Shown: positions 17,171-26,895, numbered from the stretch's first letter. The stretch is DNA of 64,000 nt from Candidatus Gastranaerophilales bacterium (GCA_944326475.1 CALVEC010000004.1:101179-165178), one strand, 5' to 3'. Translations and numbers: made by a program. Notes: a model not told the origin generated them from the letters alone.

Positions 17171-18625
17171 ATGGATAATAAGGAAGTAAGAGTAAGAATA
17201 GCTCCGTCACCAAGCGGAAATTTACACATCGGAACAGCAAGAACAGCTTTGTTCAACTATCTTTTTGCCAAGAAAAACCACGGAAAGTACGTTCTCAGAA
17301 TTGAAGACACAGACCTTGACCGTTCCAGCCAGGCTTACATTCAAAATATATACGATAGTTTAAAAGCTCTGGGTTTAAACTGGGATGAAGGTCCTGATGT
17401 TGGCGGTCCTTACGGTCCTTACCAGCAGTCAGAAAGATTCGACATATATCCTAAATATGCACAAAAGCTTATTGACGCGGGATACGCTTACGAATGCTTC
17501 TGCACTCAGGAAGAACTTGAGGCTGAAAAACAAGAGTCTATAAAAAATAAAAAACCTCATGTTTATTCCGGCAAATGCCGTCATCTTACTGAAGAACAAA
17601 AAGCAAAATACAGAGCAGAAGGCAGAAAACCGTCTATAAGATTCCATGTTCCGGATTCCGGCGAAACAAAATTTACGGACATGGTTAAGGGTGATTTAAA
17701 ATTCGACAACAGCCTTATCGGTGATTTTGTAATTATGAAATCAAACGGCACACCGACATATAATTTTGCAGTTGTAATTGATGATATGGAAATGAAAATT
17801 TCACACATCATAAGAGGAGAAGACCATATTTCAAATACCGCAAAACAAATTCTTATCTATGAAGCATTAGGAGCTGAAATTCCGCAGTTCGGACACCTCG
17901 GCATGATTCTTGCGCCGGACAGAAGCAAACTCTCAAAACGCCACGGTGCTACTGCCGTATCAGAGTTTGTCGAAAAAGGATATTTAACAGAAGCTCTTGT
18001 CAATTTTGTTGCACTTCTCGGATGGTCGCCCTCTGACGGTCATGAAATAAAAACACTTGATGAAATTATTCAGGATTTCAGAATCCACGATGTTTCATCT
18101 TCAAACTCCATATTTGAATATGACAAATTGAACTGGATGAACGGTCAATATATTAAAAAAATGGATATTAAAAAGCTTGCAGACCTTGCCAGACCTTTTC
18201 TTTCAATGTACGACCTGTCAGAAATGACAGAAGAAAACTATGAAAGAATGATTGAAGTAACAAGAGAACCTATCACCATTCTCTCTGATTTAGTCAACGA
18301 TGTTAAGTATTTCTTCGGTCAGGATGCAGAAATAGAACCTGATGTTCAGACAAAAATCCTTGACAGCGAAGACGGTCAAAAAGTTTTGAGATACGTCGTA
18401 GATAATGAGCTTGAAAAATGGGATTTTGAGGACTCTGAAAAATTACACGAGCAGCTCGCAGATCTCAGAGCTTACTTTAAAGAACAGGGCATCAAGCCTA
18501 AAGAAACTATGTGGGCAATCAGAGCTGCAGTAACAGGAAGAACGCACGGTGCCGATATGGTTGCAATACTCCAGATTCTCGGTAAAGAACGCTCGATACG
18601 CAGAATAAAAGCAGCTACAAAGTAA
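17171..18625 (+). CDS. gltX: Glutamyl-tRNA synthetase
   Basis: 484 aa, class I synthetase. The HIGH motif appears as SGNLHIGTARTA and KMSKS as KLSKRHG; SEWxKR-type zinc residues (CFCTQEE, CRH) are visible in the insertion. GatB is also in the window, so this may be a non-discriminating enzyme that makes Glu-tRNA(Gln) for amidation; the sequence alone does not prove it. RBS AGGAG. bioG follows after one base, so the three genes form an operon. Confidence 0.96.
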   Translation: MDNKEVRVRIAPSPSGNLHIGTARTALFNYLFAKKNHGKYVLRIEDTDLDRSSQAYIQNIYDSLKALGLNWDEGPDVGGPYGPYQQSERFDIYPKYAQKLIDAGYAYECFCTQEELEAEKQESIKNKKPHVYSGKCRHLTEEQKAKYRAEGRKPSIRFHVPDSGETKFTDMVKGDLKFDNSLIGDFVIMKSNGTPTYNFAVVIDDMEMKISHIIRGEDHISNTAKQILIYEALGAEIPQFGHLGMILAPDRSKLSKRHGATAVSEFVEKGYLTEALVNFVALLGWSPSDGHEIKTLDEIIQDFRIHDVSSSNSIFEYDKLNWMNGQYIKKMDIKKLADLARPFLSMYDLSEMTEENYERMIEVTREPITILSDLVNDVKYFFGQDAEIEPDVQTKILDSEDGQKVLRYVVDNELEKWDFEDSEKLHEQLADLRAYFKEQGIKPKETMWAIRAAVTGRTHGADMVAILQILGKERSIRRIKAATK

Positions 18626-18626
18626 T

Positions 18627-19277
18627 ATGAAAGAGTTTTTTTTAAACAACAACAGTGATACACTAATTTTGTTTTTTTGCGGCTGGGGAATGGATGAAAA
18701 GCCATTCATGCCGCTAAAAACAAAGTATGATTTGCTGGTGTTATACAATTACAGCGAACTTTCATTGAATTTTGATTTTTCAAGGTATAAAACAGTACAT
18801 TTGTTGTCATATTCTTACGGAGTATTCACAGCAGCAATGCTGGATAAAAAACTTCCCGTAAAACCGGTTTCAAAAACTGCGATAAACGGAACACTAAAAC
18901 CTATAGACAACAACTACGGTATTCCTCAAAAAATATTTGACCTGACACTCGGCAGCATGACACTTGAAACGGCAGTAAAGTTCAGAGAACGGCTGTTTAA
19001 CCATCAGGAACACTTTAGACTTTTCAACAAAAATCTTCCTTTAAGGGATATTGACGATTCTATGCACGAACTTGCACAGCTTAAAGAATATTTTAAAAAT
19101 GAAGTATACTGTAATTATGATAAAGTCTTAATTGCAGAAGAAGACAGAATTATACCAACAAGAAATCAAAAAAAGTACTGGCTGGAGTTACAAAATCATC
19201 AGAACGTGAAATTAATACAAGGCGGACATTTTCCGTTCTATAATTATGAATTTCTTGAAGATTTGATAGAACTATGA
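18627..19277 (+). CDS. bioG: Pimeloyl-ACP methyl ester esterase BioG
   Basis: 216 aa, DUF452/BioG family. The N-terminus LILFFCGWGMDEKPF and the nucleophile elbow SYSYG (Ser63) are characteristic. The acid is near AEEDRIIP and the His in GGHFPFYN. It removes the methyl ester from pimeloyl-ACP at the end of the BioC-dependent pimelate route. Its stop overlaps the start of bioC as ATGA, confirming the pairing. It lies one base after gltX. Confidence 0.92.
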   Translation: MKEFFLNNNSDTLILFFCGWGMDEKPFMPLKTKYDLLVLYNYSELSLNFDFSRYKTVHLLSYSYGVFTAAMLDKKLPVKPVSKTAINGTLKPIDNNYGIPQKIFDLTLGSMTLETAVKFRERLFNHQEHFRLFNKNLPLRDIDDSMHELAQLKEYFKNEVYCNYDKVLIAEEDRIIPTRNQKKYWLELQNHQNVKLIQGGHFPFYNYEFLEDLIEL

Positions 19278-20023
19278 TTAACAAAGAACTTGTAAGATCA
19301 AGATTTGAAAAAAGCATACAAACCTATGATAAAACAGCAATAGTACAAAAAAATATGGCAGAGGAGCTTGCTGAAAAAATATGTCAACATTGCGGCAAAA
19401 ATTTTTCAGATATTTTCGAGTTTGGTTCAGGTACAGGATTTTTAACAAACTGCTTAGCCGGCAAACTTAATTTTTCAAAATACTATGCCAATGATATTGT
19501 TGAAAAATCAAAGGGTTTTGTACAAAACATATTACCGGATAGCTGTTTCATACCGGGAGACATTGAAACAATTGAACTTTCAACAGAGTTTGATTTAATT
19601 GTTTCAAACGCATCAATGCAATGGATTTGTGATATTGATACGCTGTTTAATAAACTAAAGTCGGCTCTAAAACCTGACGGTGTTCTGGCGTTTACTACAT
19701 TCGGAGAAAAAAACTACAGAGAGATAAAAGAAACGACAGGACTTGCGCTAAACTATTTAAAAACAGATACTCTGGCGCAATTATGTGAAAAATATTTCAA
19801 AATGGAATATTTGGAAGAAAAAACAGAAACACTGCTGTTTGATTCCCCTATGGACATACTAAAACATATAAAAGACTCCGGCACAAACGGTATACAAACC
19901 ATAAATTGGACAGTTAAAAAACTGAGAGATTTTGAACGTTTTTATACACTGAAATTTAACGAAAATGAAAAAGTTCGGCTTACTTACAATCCAATCTACG
20001 TCATTCTGAAAAACAACAAATAA
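19274..20023 (+). CDS. bioC: Malonyl-ACP O-methyltransferase BioC
   Basis: 249 aa SAM-dependent methyltransferase with motif I FEFGSGTGFLTN, the BioC-type N-terminus VRSRFEKSIQTYDKTA and LIVSNASMQWI. It starts pimelate synthesis by methylating malonyl-ACP (or CoA) so it enters fatty-acid elongation. Overlap with bioG supports the call. The remaining biotin genes (bioF, A, D, B) are not in the window. Confidence 0.93.
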   Translation: MINKELVRSRFEKSIQTYDKTAIVQKNMAEELAEKICQHCGKNFSDIFEFGSGTGFLTNCLAGKLNFSKYYANDIVEKSKGFVQNILPDSCFIPGDIETIELSTEFDLIVSNASMQWICDIDTLFNKLKSALKPDGVLAFTTFGEKNYREIKETTGLALNYLKTDTLAQLCEKYFKMEYLEEKTETLLFDSPMDILKHIKDSGTNGIQTINWTVKKLRDFERFYTLKFNENEKVRLTYNPIYVILKNNK

Positions 20024-20081
20024 TTTTGCATGCCAAATTGTACATAATTTTCTCTTTTTTTGTATAAAATTTACAGAATAC

Positions 20082-20098
20082 TTGAGAGTAACTCTCAA
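20082..20098 (+). terminator. Weak hairpin after bioC
   Basis: TTGAGAGT and ACTCTCAA around a single A, followed by ATTTTGG. A possible weak terminator just before the flagellin operator pair. Confidence 0.4.
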
Positions 20099-20113
20099 AT
20101 TTTGGCAAAAAAT

Positions 20114-20149
20114 CATACTTTAGTATTGAAAATTCCATACTAAATAAGA
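20114..20149 (+). promoter_or_regulatory. Tandem ACTWWAGT operator pair
   Basis: CATACTTTAGTATT (core 20117) and CATACTAAATAAGA (core 20139); core-to-core spacing 22 bp. Upstream of the flagellin at 20295. Confidence 0.65.
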
Positions 20150-20294
20150 ATTAAGTTCTTTTATATAGGGGTTATTATGTATATGTAAGGATGATTAATT
20201 CCTCTTTCACAAAATAAAAGTTAAAAAACAAAAAAACTGAATAGAAATATTACAGGAAGTAATAGTACAGATAAATGTCGAAAGGAGTACGACA

Positions 20295-21173
20295 ATGGCA
20301 ATTATCGTTAACACCAATATGTCTGCGCTCAAAACGCAGGCAAACTTAAACAGTGCTACAAATTCTTTGAATACAGCACTCAACAGAATGTCCACAGGTT
20401 TGAAAATTAACTCGGCAGCTGACGACGCAGCCGGTATGTTCGTTGCTTCAAACTTGAACACACAAATCAGGGGTTCAAAAGTAGCACAATCTAACGTAGC
20501 TACAGGGATAAACGTATTGCAAACAGCAGAAGGAGACTACGGAGTAATCGAAGATAACCTTCTCCGTATCAGAGACCTTGCTACTCAGGCAGCAAACGGT
20601 GTCTATGATGAAAAATCATTGAAAGCAATGAAAGACGAAGTTGATGCACGTGTTGCCGAAATTAACAGAATCGCAAAATCATCAAACTTTAACGGTTTGA
20701 GTCTGTTAGACGGAAAAGGTATACCTGATACCGGTCTCAGACTGCAAGTCGGTGCAAACTCTGACTCGGCAATGAACGCAATTACTGTAGATCCGGAAGT
20801 ATTTGCAAACGCTTCCGTTCAGGCTCTCGGTCTTTACGGAGCTGAAAGTGTCAACAAATTTGACAGTATTGATAAGGCTTTTGAAAGCTCATCAAACGCA
20901 GCTTTATTTATCGCTGACGTTGACGCCGCACTGCAAAACGTTACCACAAGAAAGGCTACAATCGGTGCTGTACAAAACAGGTTGAATTCAGCAGCAGATT
21001 CACTGGTAACAACAGTTGAAAACGCTACATCAGCTAAATCAACCATTATGGACGCTGATATCGCAGAAGAAAGTGCTAACTACACGAAAGCGCAGATTCT
21101 GCAGCAGACATCAGCAACACTGCTTGTTCAAGCTAACCAACTGCCTTCATTGGCATTGAACTTGATTCAATAA
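20295..21173 (+). CDS. Flagellin, near-identical to the 51528 copy
   Basis: 292 aa. Standard compact flagellin: MAIIVNTNMSALKTQANLNS, LKINSAADDAAGMFVASNL, LLRIRDLATQAANGVYDEKS, and C-terminal STIMDADIAEESANYTKAQI with NQLPSLALNLIQ. RBS GAAAGGAG. It differs from the 51528 copy at only a few residues (e.g. final Q against G), pointing to recent duplication or gene conversion. A strong terminator makes it a single-gene unit. Confidence 0.97.
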   Translation: MAIIVNTNMSALKTQANLNSATNSLNTALNRMSTGLKINSAADDAAGMFVASNLNTQIRGSKVAQSNVATGINVLQTAEGDYGVIEDNLLRIRDLATQAANGVYDEKSLKAMKDEVDARVAEINRIAKSSNFNGLSLLDGKGIPDTGLRLQVGANSDSAMNAITVDPEVFANASVQALGLYGAESVNKFDSIDKAFESSSNAALFIADVDAALQNVTTRKATIGAVQNRLNSAADSLVTTVENATSAKSTIMDADIAEESANYTKAQILQQTSATLLVQANQLPSLALNLIQ

Positions 21174-21237
21174 TTAAAAAAATAACAGACATTTTAAATA
21201 TAGTAGATAAGTTTACAATAATAGGTGATGGCAACTT

Positions 21238-21265
21238 GCCCGAAGGAAACTTCGGGCTTTTTTTT
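21238..21265 (+). terminator. Rho-independent terminator of flagellin
   Basis: GCCCGAAG-GAAA-CTTCGGGC followed by eight T. Confidence 0.9.
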
Positions 21266-21303
21266 ATTTGTACGATTATAGATTTTTATATAGAATTAGT
21301 ATT

Positions 21304-22431
21304 ATGTTAATAAAGTCTCTCAGCCTAAAAAACTACAGAAACTACAAAGACCAGAGTCTTGACTTTCATTCAAAAAAGATTTTGTTTATCGGCAAAAATG
21401 CACAGGGAAAAACAAATCTGCTTGAATCAGTTCATTATCTTTCCTGCCTGAGTTCTCCGAGGGCAAAAACAGACTCAGAGCTTATTTTGTGGGGTGAAGA
21501 AGCAGCAATGTTGACTGCAGTTGTTGAAAAAGCAGGATTTGATGCCGAACTTACGGTAAAAATAAACCCGCCAAAGCGAAAAGAACTAAAAGTTAACCAG
21601 GTTAAAAAGTCAAAATCATCAGAATTTTGTTCAAATCTGTCTGTTGTTTCTTTTTCCGTAAACGACCTGCTGCTCTTAAGAGGGGTGCCCGAAGACAGAA
21701 GAAACTGGCTTGATATGGCTATAAGCCAAATATATCCGGCATACCTTGACCGCATTTCACAGTATAACAAAATTCGCACACAAAAAAACAATTATCTTAA
21801 AGATATCAAAGGCAATATAAACGCAAACACGGAACTTTTGGAAGTTTGGAACACACAGCTTTGTATTGCGGGCAGCAACATAATCTACCTCAGAATAAAA
21901 TTCTTACGGGAATTGCAGAAAATAGCGGTTGAAAAACACTTCCAGATAGCCCCGGAGGAATATTTTTCAATGGTGTATAACTCGACCGTGCTTGAAGACG
22001 TAACCCTTGAAAAAGAACCGGATATATCCATAGAAAAAATAGCCGAAACATTTGAAAAAAAACTCGAAGAAAGAAAGCTTGAAGAAATTATCAGAGCCCA
22101 ATCCCTGGTCGGACCTCACCGTGACGATGTTTCCTTTTTTATAAATAATATTGAGGCAAAAAAATTTGCCTCCCAAGGTCAGCAAAGAACAATCGTTCTA
22201 AGCCTTAAGCTTGCCGAACTCGAACTTATAAAAGAAAAAATAGGAGACAATCCTGTCCTTCTGCTTGACGATGTCCTTGCAGAACTCGACAACAACCGTC
22301 AAAATTATCTGTTAAATGCCATCGGCACTGAAACACAAACCATTATAACCTCAGTAGATACTGTACTTTTCGGAGAAAAATACCTTAAAGATGTGGAAGT
22401 ATTTAATGTTGAAAACGGTAAAGTCCGATAG
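21304..22431 (+). CDS. recF: DNA replication and repair protein RecF
   Basis: 375 aa from ATG 21304 (MLIKSLSLKNYRNY). The longer frame upstream lacks the family's N-terminus. Walker A is GKNAQGKTN, the signature region SQGQQRTIVLSLKLAEL, and Walker B LLLDDVLAELD. It loads RecA at gaps together with RecO (31606) and RecR. No clear ribosome site is visible. It stands alone, not in the usual dnaA-dnaN-recF cluster. Confidence 0.95.
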   Translation: MLIKSLSLKNYRNYKDQSLDFHSKKILFIGKNAQGKTNLLESVHYLSCLSSPRAKTDSELILWGEEAAMLTAVVEKAGFDAELTVKINPPKRKELKVNQVKKSKSSEFCSNLSVVSFSVNDLLLLRGVPEDRRNWLDMAISQIYPAYLDRISQYNKIRTQKNNYLKDIKGNINANTELLEVWNTQLCIAGSNIIYLRIKFLRELQKIAVEKHFQIAPEEYFSMVYNSTVLEDVTLEKEPDISIEKIAETFEKKLEERKLEEIIRAQSLVGPHRDDVSFFINNIEAKKFASQGQQRTIVLSLKLAELELIKEKIGDNPVLLLDDVLAELDNNRQNYLLNAIGTETQTIITSVDTVLFGEKYLKDVEVFNVENGKVR

Positions 22432-22480
22432 TGTATTATAGTATTAAAATTACAATAGTATCTATTTGATACTTTAGTTT

Positions 22481-23272
22481 CTAAAGGACATTATTCTTTT
22501 GCAGAATAAGATAGCCGACAGCTCTTTTCATGGACTCCATTTTTTCTTCATTAAAAGTAGCTATAGCTTCATCAAATTCTTTTTCCTCTAAATTCGTACC
22601 CAAATATTCCTGTAATCTGTTAACCAGTGCCAAATATGCCTGTCTTGCGTTTATAAGTCTAGGCGCAGCGAAAATAGGATCAGGCATATCCACATTTCCG
22701 TCAAGATAAAACAGTGTTTTTGTAAGGATTTTTTCAAGACTCTGGAACTGACCTATCGGCTTATTGGAAAGCTCAACCCAATCCATTTCTAATCTGCTGT
22801 CATTACCTATATGATAATCCCGTCTAAGCGTCTGCTGTATTCTTTTCAGAGCAACCCTTGCCGCTTCTTTGCGTTCCTCCGGTTCAAGTGCATCCACAGT
22901 AACGTCTATGGAGTTTTTCAGTATGCCTTCATCAACTTCTTTGTAAAAAATCTTTTTGTATGCTGAATTGTATTTTTCAGCATTTGTAATATCCTCGGGC
23001 ACACCGCCTATAGCCAATATTTTCAACCCTTTAGGGAAAAACTGTTTGAGCGGTTTATTGGTAATTTCTTCAATCTTTTCTCTAAATTCAGTAACATCCG
23101 AAGCTTTTATATCTTTTCTGAACCCGAGATTTTGAAGTGTAGTTTGGGCAATATTAAACAATTCTTCATCTTGTTTTTTTGAAGTATGGTATTGCTCCTG
23201 ATATGTAATTCTTCCGTCAATATTTTTAGAAATAGTTAAAGTTCCCTTAAACGACACCGGGGATATGTGCAT
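22481..23272 (-). CDS. Unknown protein with ISFKG-type N-terminus
   Basis: 263 aa, helical and charged, with no signal peptide or membrane span and no recognised domain. It begins MHISPVSFKGTLT, similar to the N-termini of the TlyA and amidase proteins in this window. RBS GGAGCAGAAAGT before the ATG is acceptable. A single ACTTTAGT core lies 21 bp upstream (23293-23300), without a 22-bp partner. It is convergent with recF and divergent from recA. Function unknown. Confidence 0.7.
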   Translation of the reverse strand: MHISPVSFKGTLTISKNIDGRITYQEQYHTSKKQDEELFNIAQTTLQNLGFRKDIKASDVTEFREKIEEITNKPLKQFFPKGLKILAIGGVPEDITNAEKYNSAYKKIFYKEVDEGILKNSIDVTVDALEPEERKEAARVALKRIQQTLRRDYHIGNDSRLEMDWVELSNKPIGQFQSLEKILTKTLFYLDGNVDMPDPIFAAPRLINARQAYLALVNRLQEYLGTNLEEKEFDEAIATFNEEKMESMKRAVGYLILQKNNVL

Positions 23273-23371
23273 ACTTTCTGCTCCTATGTTTTACTTTAGT
23301 CATTTAAAAAACGAAGAAAAAAATTTTTGTTGGTTTATAATTTCAATTTTTACTTTTGTTTACAAAATAAT

Positions 23372-23400
23372 TTGAATAAAATTGTCAAATAAGCTATGAT
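23372..23400 (+). promoter_or_regulatory. Sigma-70-type promoter of recA
   Basis: TTGAAT, 17 bases, TATGAT; about 30 bp before the recA start codon. No obvious LexA-type palindrome overlaps it. Confidence 0.6.
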
Positions 23401-23430
23401 TATATGTAAAACTAGACAAGGAGAGAAGAA

Positions 23431-24453
23431 ATGGCAGTTAAAGACAAAGAAGAAGTATCTGTTTCAGAAGAAAAAAGCAAAGCCCTAAAGATGGCAATTG
23501 ATAAGATAGAAAAGGATTTCGGCAAAGGCTCCATTATGAAACTCGGAGACAAAACCGCTGTTGCTTGTGAAGTAATACCGACAGGTGCATTGTCTCTCGA
23601 CATAGCGCTTGGAATCGGAGGAGTTCCTAGAGGCAGAGTAATTGAGATATACGGACCTGAATCCTCAGGTAAAACAACTCTGGCGCAGCATATTGTTGCA
23701 GAATGCCAGAAAAGAGGCGGTATTGCCGCATTTGTAGATGCAGAGCATGCTTTAGACCCTGAATATGCAAGAAATCTCGGCGTAAATGTTGACGAACTTC
23801 TGATTTCACAGCCTGACACAGGTGAACAAGCTCTGGAAATTGCAGAAGAACTCGTACGTTCATCTGCTGTTGATGTCGTAGTAATTGACTCTGTAGCAGC
23901 ACTTGTTCCGAAGGCAGAAATTGAAGGTGCAATGGAAGACCAACAAATGGGCTTGCAGGCTCGTTTAATGAGTAAAGCGCTCAGAAAATTGACCGGTATT
24001 GTCGGTAAAACAAATACAACCGTCATTTTCATTAACCAGCTTCGCCAAAAAATCGGTGTTATGTACGGAAACCCCGAAACAACTACCGGTGGAAACGCTC
24101 TCAAATATTATGCCAGCGTAAGACTTGATATCAGACGTATTGAAACAATTAAACGTGAAGACAAAGACATAGGAAACCGCGTAAGAGTTAAGGTTGTAAA
24201 AAACAAAGTTGCTCCTCCGTTTAAGCAGGCTGAATTTGATATTATCTTCGGCAAAGGTATTTGCAAACTCGGCTGTATACTGGATGTTGCGGTCAGCTTT
24301 GATATTGTAAAAAAAGCCGGCGCATGGTTCAGTTACAATGATGAAAAACTCGGACAGGGCAGAGAAAAAGCAAAAGAATTTCTTGAACTTAATCCTGAAC
24401 TTTTATCTGAAATTGAAACAAAAGTAAGAGAAAAATTAGCAGAAAAAGCGTAA
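23431..24453 (+). CDS. recA: Recombinase RecA
   Basis: 340 aa. Walker [12 protein letters not shown], Walker [11 protein letters not shown], loop L1/L2 regions ([30 protein letters not shown]) and the FNQLR-like INQLRQKIG are all present. RBS AAGGAG. It coats single-stranded DNA, exchanges strands and triggers LexA cleavage. Closed by a terminator. Confidence 0.98.
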   Translation: MAVKDKEEVSVSEEKSKALKMAIDKIEKDFGKGSIMKLGDKTAVACEVIPTGALSLDIALGIGGVPRGRVIEIYGPESSGKTTLAQHIVAECQKRGGIAAFVDAEHALDPEYARNLGVNVDELLISQPDTGEQALEIAEELVRSSAVDVVVIDSVAALVPKAEIEGAMEDQQMGLQARLMSKALRKLTGIVGKTNTTVIFINQLRQKIGVMYGNPETTTGGNALKYYASVRLDIRRIETIKREDKDIGNRVRVKVVKNKVAPPFKQAEFDIIFGKGICKLGCILDVAVSFDIVKKAGAWFSYNDEKLGQGREKAKEFLELNPELLSEIETKVREKLAEKA

Positions 24454-24470
24454 AATACTCTAATACATTC

Positions 24471-24494
24471 AGCACCGGGCAACCGTCCGGTGCT
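24471..24494 (+). terminator. Rho-independent terminator of recA
   Basis: AGCACCGG and CCGGTGCT pair, followed by TTTACTTATTTT. Confidence 0.85.
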
Positions 24495-24499
24495 TTTAC

Positions 24500-24650
24500 T
24501 TATTTTGTCTGAGAGTGACCTCGCTTGTAGAAGTGGTACACTGAGTGCTGGTGGAACCTTGTCCGGCATTTTGCACTCTGCCGAAGAAACAATTAAGTAT
24601 TGTTTCTGAGAGGGTGACCCCATGTACTTGTTGCTTGTGCCGGTATTATA
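24500..24650. other. Candidate structured RNA or decayed element
   Basis: No reading frame. Hairpins AGAAACAA/TTGTTTCT (near 24584-24607) and GAGTGCTGG...CCGGC...GCACTC (24532-24568) are present. The sequence CTGAGAG(G)GTGACC occurs twice in direct orientation (24508 and 24606). Its position between two terminators suggests an independent unit or remnant. No known RNA family recognised. Confidence 0.35.
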
Positions 24651-24660
24651 AAAACAAAGA

Positions 24661-24687
24661 TTGAACTTGTTTTATGCACAAGTTCAA
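24661..24687 (-). terminator. Terminator of cca on the minus strand
   Basis: TTGAACTTGT and ACAAGTTCAA pair. On the minus strand TCTTTGTTTTTA follows. Confidence 0.7.
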
Positions 24688-24700
24688 TAAGTTATCGGGG

Positions 24701-26134
24701 TCAGTTGACTATATGAAAATTTTTGTAAATTTTTTTGACAAATTCAACTGCTTCTTCTTTAGTAACAACGTCAGAAGAAATCTGTGCTTCATAGAGCATG
24801 TTGACAATTCTGCCAAGCTCTCGCGACGGTTCAATATTTAAAATCTGCATAATTTCATTGCCGCTCAAAAGTTTTGGAAGCGGCTGCAGACTGCTTTCTG
24901 ATACCAAATATTTTTCAAGCAAACGCTTAAGACCGTTTATATTTGCCTCAACTATTTCATCAGTAATATCCGGTCCCCTTGCAGAAAGCCTATCTCCGTA
25001 TGCTATTGCAATAAGGTCAATAACCTCATCTCCCATCTTCCTGAAAAACCTCAAGACAGCCTTCTCGTTATCTTGTTCAATCATTGCAACATTCGCCGGA
25101 TAAAGGTGATATTTTATAATTTTTTGGATGTAAGCGATTTGCTTATTTGAAAACTTCAAATCCTTTAAAGGTTTTTCAGCTATTTTTGCCCCTATATCAT
25201 CATGTTTTATAAATCTGTGGCGTCCCGTACCTTCTTCTATTTCCCACGTAGCCGGCTTCCCTATGTCATGCAGAAATGCCGCCAGCTTTAAATAAGCCAA
25301 ACGCGGATTTGCCCCAAAAACAACCTCGTCAAAATGTGCTTTAACTTTATACTCAGCTTCTTCATAAAATTTTTGAACATAATCAACAACAGAATAACAA
25401 TGTTCAAGAAGACACAAATGGTGATGGGTGTTCGGCGGAACTTTTTTTATATCCTTAACCTCAGGAAATATCAGTTCCAGCATGCCGCAATTATCCATAT
25501 CTTTAAGGGTATTGACGCAATCTTTTCCGAGAAAAAGCTTTACAAGCTCTGCATTAATTCTTTCAGCAGCCGTTTGTTTTAACAATCCGGCATGGCTTTC
25601 TGTAATTTGCCTCAGATTTCTGTCCATAACAAATCCGAGAGCACTTTGAAACCTGAATGCCCGCAAAAGTCTAATCGGATCGTCGAGCATATTTTTTTGT
25701 GAAATTGCTTTAATTACCTTATTTTTAATACTTTCAACACCGCCGAACGGGTCAATAAGCTGCATATTTTTGATATTCAGCGCAAGTGCATTCATTGAGA
25801 AGTCTCTGCGTGCTAAGTCTTCATAAATATCTTGACCCTCAATATCGGCTATATCTACATAATCTTTTTTGTTTTCAAAAACAACTCTGTAGATGTGATT
25901 CACCTCATCCAACGTCACAAAATATCCCGAGATACTGTCTGCAATATATTTCGCAAATCCCTCTGCCATTCCTGATTTCACAGCTAAATCAATATCTGAA
26001 CTGTCTTTGTTAAGAATAAAATCCCTTAAAAACCCGCCTACAATATAGGTTTCATCGTCAACATAAGGACTGATTTTTTCAATCACAGGATTATTTTTTA
26101 TTTTGTCTGCTATATTATTCATCTTCCCACTCAT
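24701..26134 (-). CDS. cca: CCA tRNA nucleotidyltransferase / poly(A) polymerase family
   Basis: 477 aa. N-terminal class II nucleotidyltransferase with GGFLRD, the DxD motif SSDIDLAV and RRDFSMNALAL. An RNA-binding helical region and an HD domain follow (AFLHDIGKP, IIKYHLYP). It adds or repairs the 3' CCA of tRNAs, consistent with the tRNA-Glu gene here that does not encode CCA. Its start overlaps the end of rsmE. ATG 26134 or 26122 are both possible, and neither has a strong ribosome site. Confidence 0.92.
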   Translation of the reverse strand: MSGKMNNIADKIKNNPVIEKISPYVDDETYIVGGFLRDFILNKDSSDIDLAVKSGMAEGFAKYIADSISGYFVTLDEVNHIYRVVFENKKDYVDIADIEGQDIYEDLARRDFSMNALALNIKNMQLIDPFGGVESIKNKVIKAISQKNMLDDPIRLLRAFRFQSALGFVMDRNLRQITESHAGLLKQTAAERINAELVKLFLGKDCVNTLKDMDNCGMLELIFPEVKDIKKVPPNTHHHLCLLEHCYSVVDYVQKFYEEAEYKVKAHFDEVVFGANPRLAYLKLAAFLHDIGKPATWEIEEGTGRHRFIKHDDIGAKIAEKPLKDLKFSNKQIAYIQKIIKYHLYPANVAMIEQDNEKAVLRFFRKMGDEVIDLIAIAYGDRLSARGPDITDEIVEANINGLKRLLEKYLVSESSLQPLPKLLSGNEIMQILNIEPSRELGRIVNMLYEAQISSDVVTKEEAVEFVKKIYKNFHIVN

Positions 26135-26852
26135 AAATCACATTAGAAAGCGCGCTAATAACTGCAGTCTCAGAGCGCAAAATGAGTTTTCCTATACCGA
26201 GTTTAGGTAGATTATAATTCTCAAACATACCTATCTCCTCAGCGCTAAAACCACCCTCCGGTCCTACTATTACAAGAATCTTTTCATTTTTTAACTGACT
26301 GTTTTTTTTCAAAAAATCTTTCAGGGTCATATCCTGAGAACGCTCTACACAGGCTATTTTTACTTTATATTTGTCATTCTCAAGTATTTCTTTCAGACTC
26401 TGCCTTTTAAAAATAACCGGTTTATCCGCTCTTTCACACTGTTTTGAAGCTTCATCCGCAATTTTTTGCCATTTTTCAACCTTTGAATCCGCAACATCAC
26501 CCTTAATAATACAATTGTCGCTTAAAAATGGTATTATCCCCTTAACGCCAAGCTCTGTCGCCTTTTGAACCAGAAGGTTCTGAGCATCTGTCTTTATGAC
26601 ACTTTGAGCAAGGTAGAGTTGTAAATTCAAACTATGATTTGATTTAAACTTTTCTACAACTTTAGTTGTAATAAAATGAGAAGAAATTTCTAATACCTCT
26701 GTTTTATACTTAATTCCATTTTCATCAATCAGGTAAAGCGTTTCGCCGATTTTGACTCTTAAAACACGTGCAAGATGATGAAAATTTGCAGTATCGGAAA
26801 TGGTTATTATATCGTCGTTTACGTCTTTAGTACTGATGAAAAAGTGCGGCAT
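26115..26852 (-). CDS. rsmE: 16S rRNA (uracil-1498-N3)-methyltransferase
   Basis: 245 aa, SPOUT-family RsmE. Visible are the N-terminal PUA-like part (HHLARVLRVKIGETL), QKATELGVKGIIPF and the SAM-knot motifs IVGPEGGFSAEEI and LGKLILRSETA-like GIGKLILRSETAV. It overlaps cca by about 20 bases, forming a two-gene unit. A palindromic ACTAAAGT box lies 47 bp upstream of its start, between it and the divergent flagellin. Confidence 0.94.
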   Translation of the reverse strand: MPHFFISTKDVNDDIITISDTANFHHLARVLRVKIGETLYLIDENGIKYKTEVLEISSHFITTKVVEKFKSNHSLNLQLYLAQSVIKTDAQNLLVQKATELGVKGIIPFLSDNCIIKGDVADSKVEKWQKIADEASKQCERADKPVIFKRQSLKEILENDKYKVKIACVERSQDMTLKDFLKKNSQLKNEKILVIVGPEGGFSAEEIGMFENYNLPKLGIGKLILRSETAVISALSNVIYEWEDE

Positions 26853-26895
26853 AAGCTGTTTTTACCTTTTTTTATACATCGAATAGAGGATTTCT

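Noticed and set aside
22471..22478. Further ACTTTAGT box after recF
   Set aside because: It lies between two convergent gene ends, has no partner at 22 bp, and no gene starts downstream.
23293..23300. ACTTTAGT box before the 22481 gene as member of the operator set
   Set aside because: Single core with no clear 22-bp partner and too close to the start codon; kept only as a note on that gene.
24500..24650. 6S, tmRNA or SRP RNA between recA and cca
   Set aside because: None of the conserved sequence landmarks of these RNAs is present on either strand.
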